This document shows, one piece after another, positions 38,046 to 40,036 of a stretch of DNA of 40,036 bases. This stretch comes from Acidobacteriota bacterium (lineage in GTDB: Bacteria > Acidobacteriota > Terriglobia > Terriglobales > Acidobacteriaceae): the NCBI GenBank assembly GCA_028876335.1, contig JAGWSG010000233.1, positions 1-40,036 of the forward strand, read 5' to 3'. A model generated the notes under the pieces. That model was not told where the DNA came from and did no database searches. It saw only the letters and a list, made by a program, of their open reading frames with translations. Position 1 is the first letter of the stretch; every line of letters starts with the position of its first letter. Made by a program: the position numbers and the translations under genes.

Positions 38046-38078
38046 CCCGGGATGGCTTAAGGATTCTTCCTTCCCGGG
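38046..38078 (-). other. Hairpin in the rpoB-rpoC spacer
   Basis: Two CCCGGG palindromes (38046-38051 and 38073-38078) can pair, enclosing a 5-bp AAGGA/TCCTT stem with a 4-nt loop and a 7-nt one-sided bulge. It could be an mRNA processing or pausing element, but nothing shows function. It lacks a T-run. Confidence 0.35.
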
Positions 38079-38169
38079 TGGCGGCGAATTGCGCCGTCGA
38101 GAAGAACCCTGTAACTCAAAGTGCGGCCGGCGAAGGGGCTGAAAGGCTCATGCCCCCTGCCGGTCGAGA

Positions 38170-40036
38170 TCAATCGGCCACTGCGGCCACTTCCTGCGGG
38201 GGAGCCTTGCGCTCCAGGTCCGCGCGCTTGATCAACTCCACGTCAAGGCAGAGCGACTGCAGCTCGCGGATGAGCACGTTGAACGACTCCGGCACGCCGG
38301 GTTCGATGGCAGCTTCGCCCTTGACGATGGCCTCGTAAATCTTGGTGCGGCCGTAGACGTCATCAGACTTGGCGGTGAGCAGTTCCTGCAGGATGTATGC
38401 AGCGCCGTAGGCTTCCAGCGCCCAGACTTCCATCTCGCCGAAGCGCTGGCCACCGAACTGCGCCTTGCCACCCAGCGGCTGCTGGGTGATGAGCGAGTAC
38501 GGTCCGATGGAACGGGCGTGAATCTTGTCGTCCACCAGGTGCGAGAGCTTGAGCATATAGATGTAACCAACGGTGACAGGCTGCTCGAACTGGTCGCCTG
38601 TCATGCCGTCGTAAAGCGTGGTTTTACCGGAAGTGGGCAGACCCGCCGCTGTAAGCAACGCCTTGATCTCTTCTTCCTTGGCGCCGTCAAAGACCGCGGT
38701 GCCGAACCAGATTCCGCGCTCCATGCCGGCGGCAACACGCAGCAGCGTTTCGTCATCGAGATCGAGCAACTGCTGCAGAGTGGCGGTGCCGGCAAATTCC
38801 TTCTTGACCACGGTGCGAACGTACTCGGCATCACTGCTGCCGCGGATGAGCCCGGCAATCTTCTTGCCAAGGTCCGCTGCAGCCCAGCCGAGGTGGGTTT
38901 CAAGAATCTGGCCCACGTTCATACGCGAAGGCACGCCGAGCGGGTTGAGCACAATCTCAACCGGAGTGCCGTCGGGCAGGTAAGGCATGTCTTCCTCGGG
39001 CAGGATGCGCGCGATGACACCCTTGTTGCCATGACGGCCTGCCATCTTGTCGCCCACGGAGAGCTTGCGCTTCATGGCGACGTAAACCTTGACCAGCTTG
39101 ATGACGCCCGGAGGCAGCTCGTCGCCCTTCTGCAGCTTGGCCACCTTCTCATTGGTGATCTTGCGCAGGACTTCAATCTGGCGCGAAGTCATCTCCTCAA
39201 TTTCGTCAATCTGCTCATTGACGCGCGGATCCTTGTCGTTATAACGGATGCGCTTGAGGTTCTTGGTGGAGATGCGCTCGATGGTGTCGCGATCAAGGAT
39301 GGTTTCCTTGGTAAGCAGGCGCTTGTTGGTGCGCTCGTCATGCAGGTCAGCCTGCACTTCCTTGCCGCCCAGAATTGCTTCAAGGCGCTTCAGGCGCTCG
39401 TCGGTGAGAATGCGGATTTCGTCGCCAAGGTTCTTTTCGAGCTTGGCCACGTACTCGGCCTCAATCTGCTTGGCGCGCTCGTCCTTCTCCTGTCCCTTGC
39501 GGCTGAAGATGCGCACATCCACCACCGTGCCCTCAATGCCCGGAGGGCAGGTGAGGGAGGCGTCGCGTACGTCGCCAGCCTTTTCGCCGAAGATGGCGCG
39601 GAGCAGCTTCTCTTCGGGCGTGAGCTGGGTTTCGCCCTTTGGCGTCACCTTGCCCACGAGGATGTCGCCGTGGCCAATCTGTGCGCCGATGCGGATAACG
39701 CCACTCTCATCGAGATCGCGCAGCGCATGCTCGCTGACGTTGGGGATGTCGCGGGTGATTTCCTCGGGGCCGAGCTTGGTGTCACGAGCCTCGATTTCAA
39801 ACTCCTCAATGTGGACCGAGGTGTAGTAGTCCTCGCGCACCAGCTTCTCGCTGATGAGGATGGCGTCCTCAAAGTTGTATCCGCGCCACGGCATGAAGGC
39901 CACCAGCACGTTGCGACCCAGCGCCAGCTCGCCCTGCTCAGTGCAGGGACCGTCGGCAATGACCTGGCCCTTCACAACGCGCTCGCCCTCGCGGACCACC
40001 GGCTTCTGGTTGATGCAGGTGTTCTGGTTGGAGCGC
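38170..40036 (-). CDS. rpoB: RNA polymerase subunit beta, C-terminal half (partial at window edge)
   Basis: The frame is open to the right edge: codons before the internal GTG (39999) read [12 protein letters not shown], as in RpoB. About 621 residues are visible, corresponding to the C-terminal half. They include [35 protein letters not shown], the [16 protein letters not shown] clamp and active-site region, and [19 protein letters not shown]. Near the end are [29 protein letters not shown] and SLCLDVELI. The rifampicin-binding region is upstream of the window and cannot be assessed. The ribosomal-protein genes that usually precede rpoB lie outside. Cotranscription with rpoC is expected. Confidence 0.97.
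   Translation of the reverse strand, partial: RSNQNTCINQKPVVREGERVVKGQVIADGPCTEQGELALGRNVLVAFMPWRGYNFEDAILISEKLVREDYYTSVHIEEFEIEARDTKLGPEEITRDIPNVSEHALRDLDESGVIRIGAQIGHGDILVGKVTPKGETQLTPEEKLLRAIFGEKAGDVRDASLTCPPGIEGTVVDVRIFSRKGQEKDERAKQIEAEYVAKLEKNLGDEIRILTDERLKRLEAILGGKEVQADLHDERTNKRLLTKETILDRDTIERISTKNLKRIRYNDKDPRVNEQIDEIEEMTSRQIEVLRKITNEKVAKLQKGDELPPGVIKLVKVYVAMKRKLSVGDKMAGRHGNKGVIARILPEEDMPYLPDGTPVEIVLNPLGVPSRMNVGQILETHLGWAAADLGKKIAGLIRGSSDAEYVRTVVKKEFAGTATLQQLLDLDDETLLRVAAGMERGIWFGTAVFDGAKEEEIKALLTAAGLPTSGKTTLYDGMTGDQFEQPVTVGYIYMLKLSHLVDDKIHARSIGPYSLITQQPLGGKAQFGGQRFGEMEVWALEAYGAAYILQELLTAKSDDVYGRTKIYEAIVKGEAAIEPGVPESFNVLIRELQSLCLDVELIKRADLERKAPPQEVAAVAD

Overview
The window is about 40 kb of compact bacterial chromosome, mostly housekeeping genes with some exported and signalling genes between them. 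No IS element, prophage, CRISPR array, rRNA or tRNA was found. GC is moderate to high, with several coding stretches near 55-65%. The gene style (Big_2-type lipoprotein, carboxypeptidase-regulatory-like protein, exported M20 and M28 peptidases, DUF885, LysW-like zinc ribbon) suggests Acidobacteriota, probably the Acidobacteriaceae/Terriglobia. That placement is inference from family resemblance, not a database result.

Layout from the left: a GT-C/ArnT-like membrane glycosyltransferase with a TPR-like tail runs in from the left edge (+). It converges on gyrA (-) across a 14-bp bidirectional terminator. Next are a second GT-C-like membrane protein (-) and an Ig-like lipoprotein (-), divergent from ruvB (+). 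A thioredoxin-fold protein (+) follows ruvB. On the minus strand, mfd, a DUF885 metallohydrolase and galU may form one transcription unit. A divergent Hsp70-like ATPase starts 98 bp from mfd and converges on an exported M20 peptidase. Then come an exported two-domain VOC protein, gatB and an FkbM methyltransferase (+).

A minus-strand pair follows: a LysW-like zinc ribbon and a carboxypeptidase-regulatory-like secreted protein, translationally coupled. To its right on the plus strand lie an exported M28 peptidase, a rhomboid-fold protein lacking catalytic residues, an adenosine-deaminase-family enzyme and fabD. A 492-bp AT-rich gap separates fabD from arginase, ddl and a small membrane protein (-). 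Next are a diguanylate cyclase with a repetitive OB-like periplasmic sensor (+) and an SDH-family serine protease homologue (-). The rpoC gene and the 3' half of rpoB (-) close the window, with a strong terminator after rpoC.

The main cross-gene observation is a repeated start architecture. Five genes (ruvB, mfd, the Hsp70-like gene, the rhomboid-like gene, fabD) have a -10-like TANNNT box exactly 9 nt before ATG. Two more (gatB, the M20 peptidase) have it at 6 nt. This suggests leaderless or nearly leaderless transcripts, beside neighbours with strong Shine-Dalgarno sequences. No obviously new multi-gene system is present. The best leads are the poly-Glu LysW homologue, the pseudo-rhomboid, the OB-repeat GGDEF protein, the SDH protease homologue, the AT-rich gap and the leaderless promoters.
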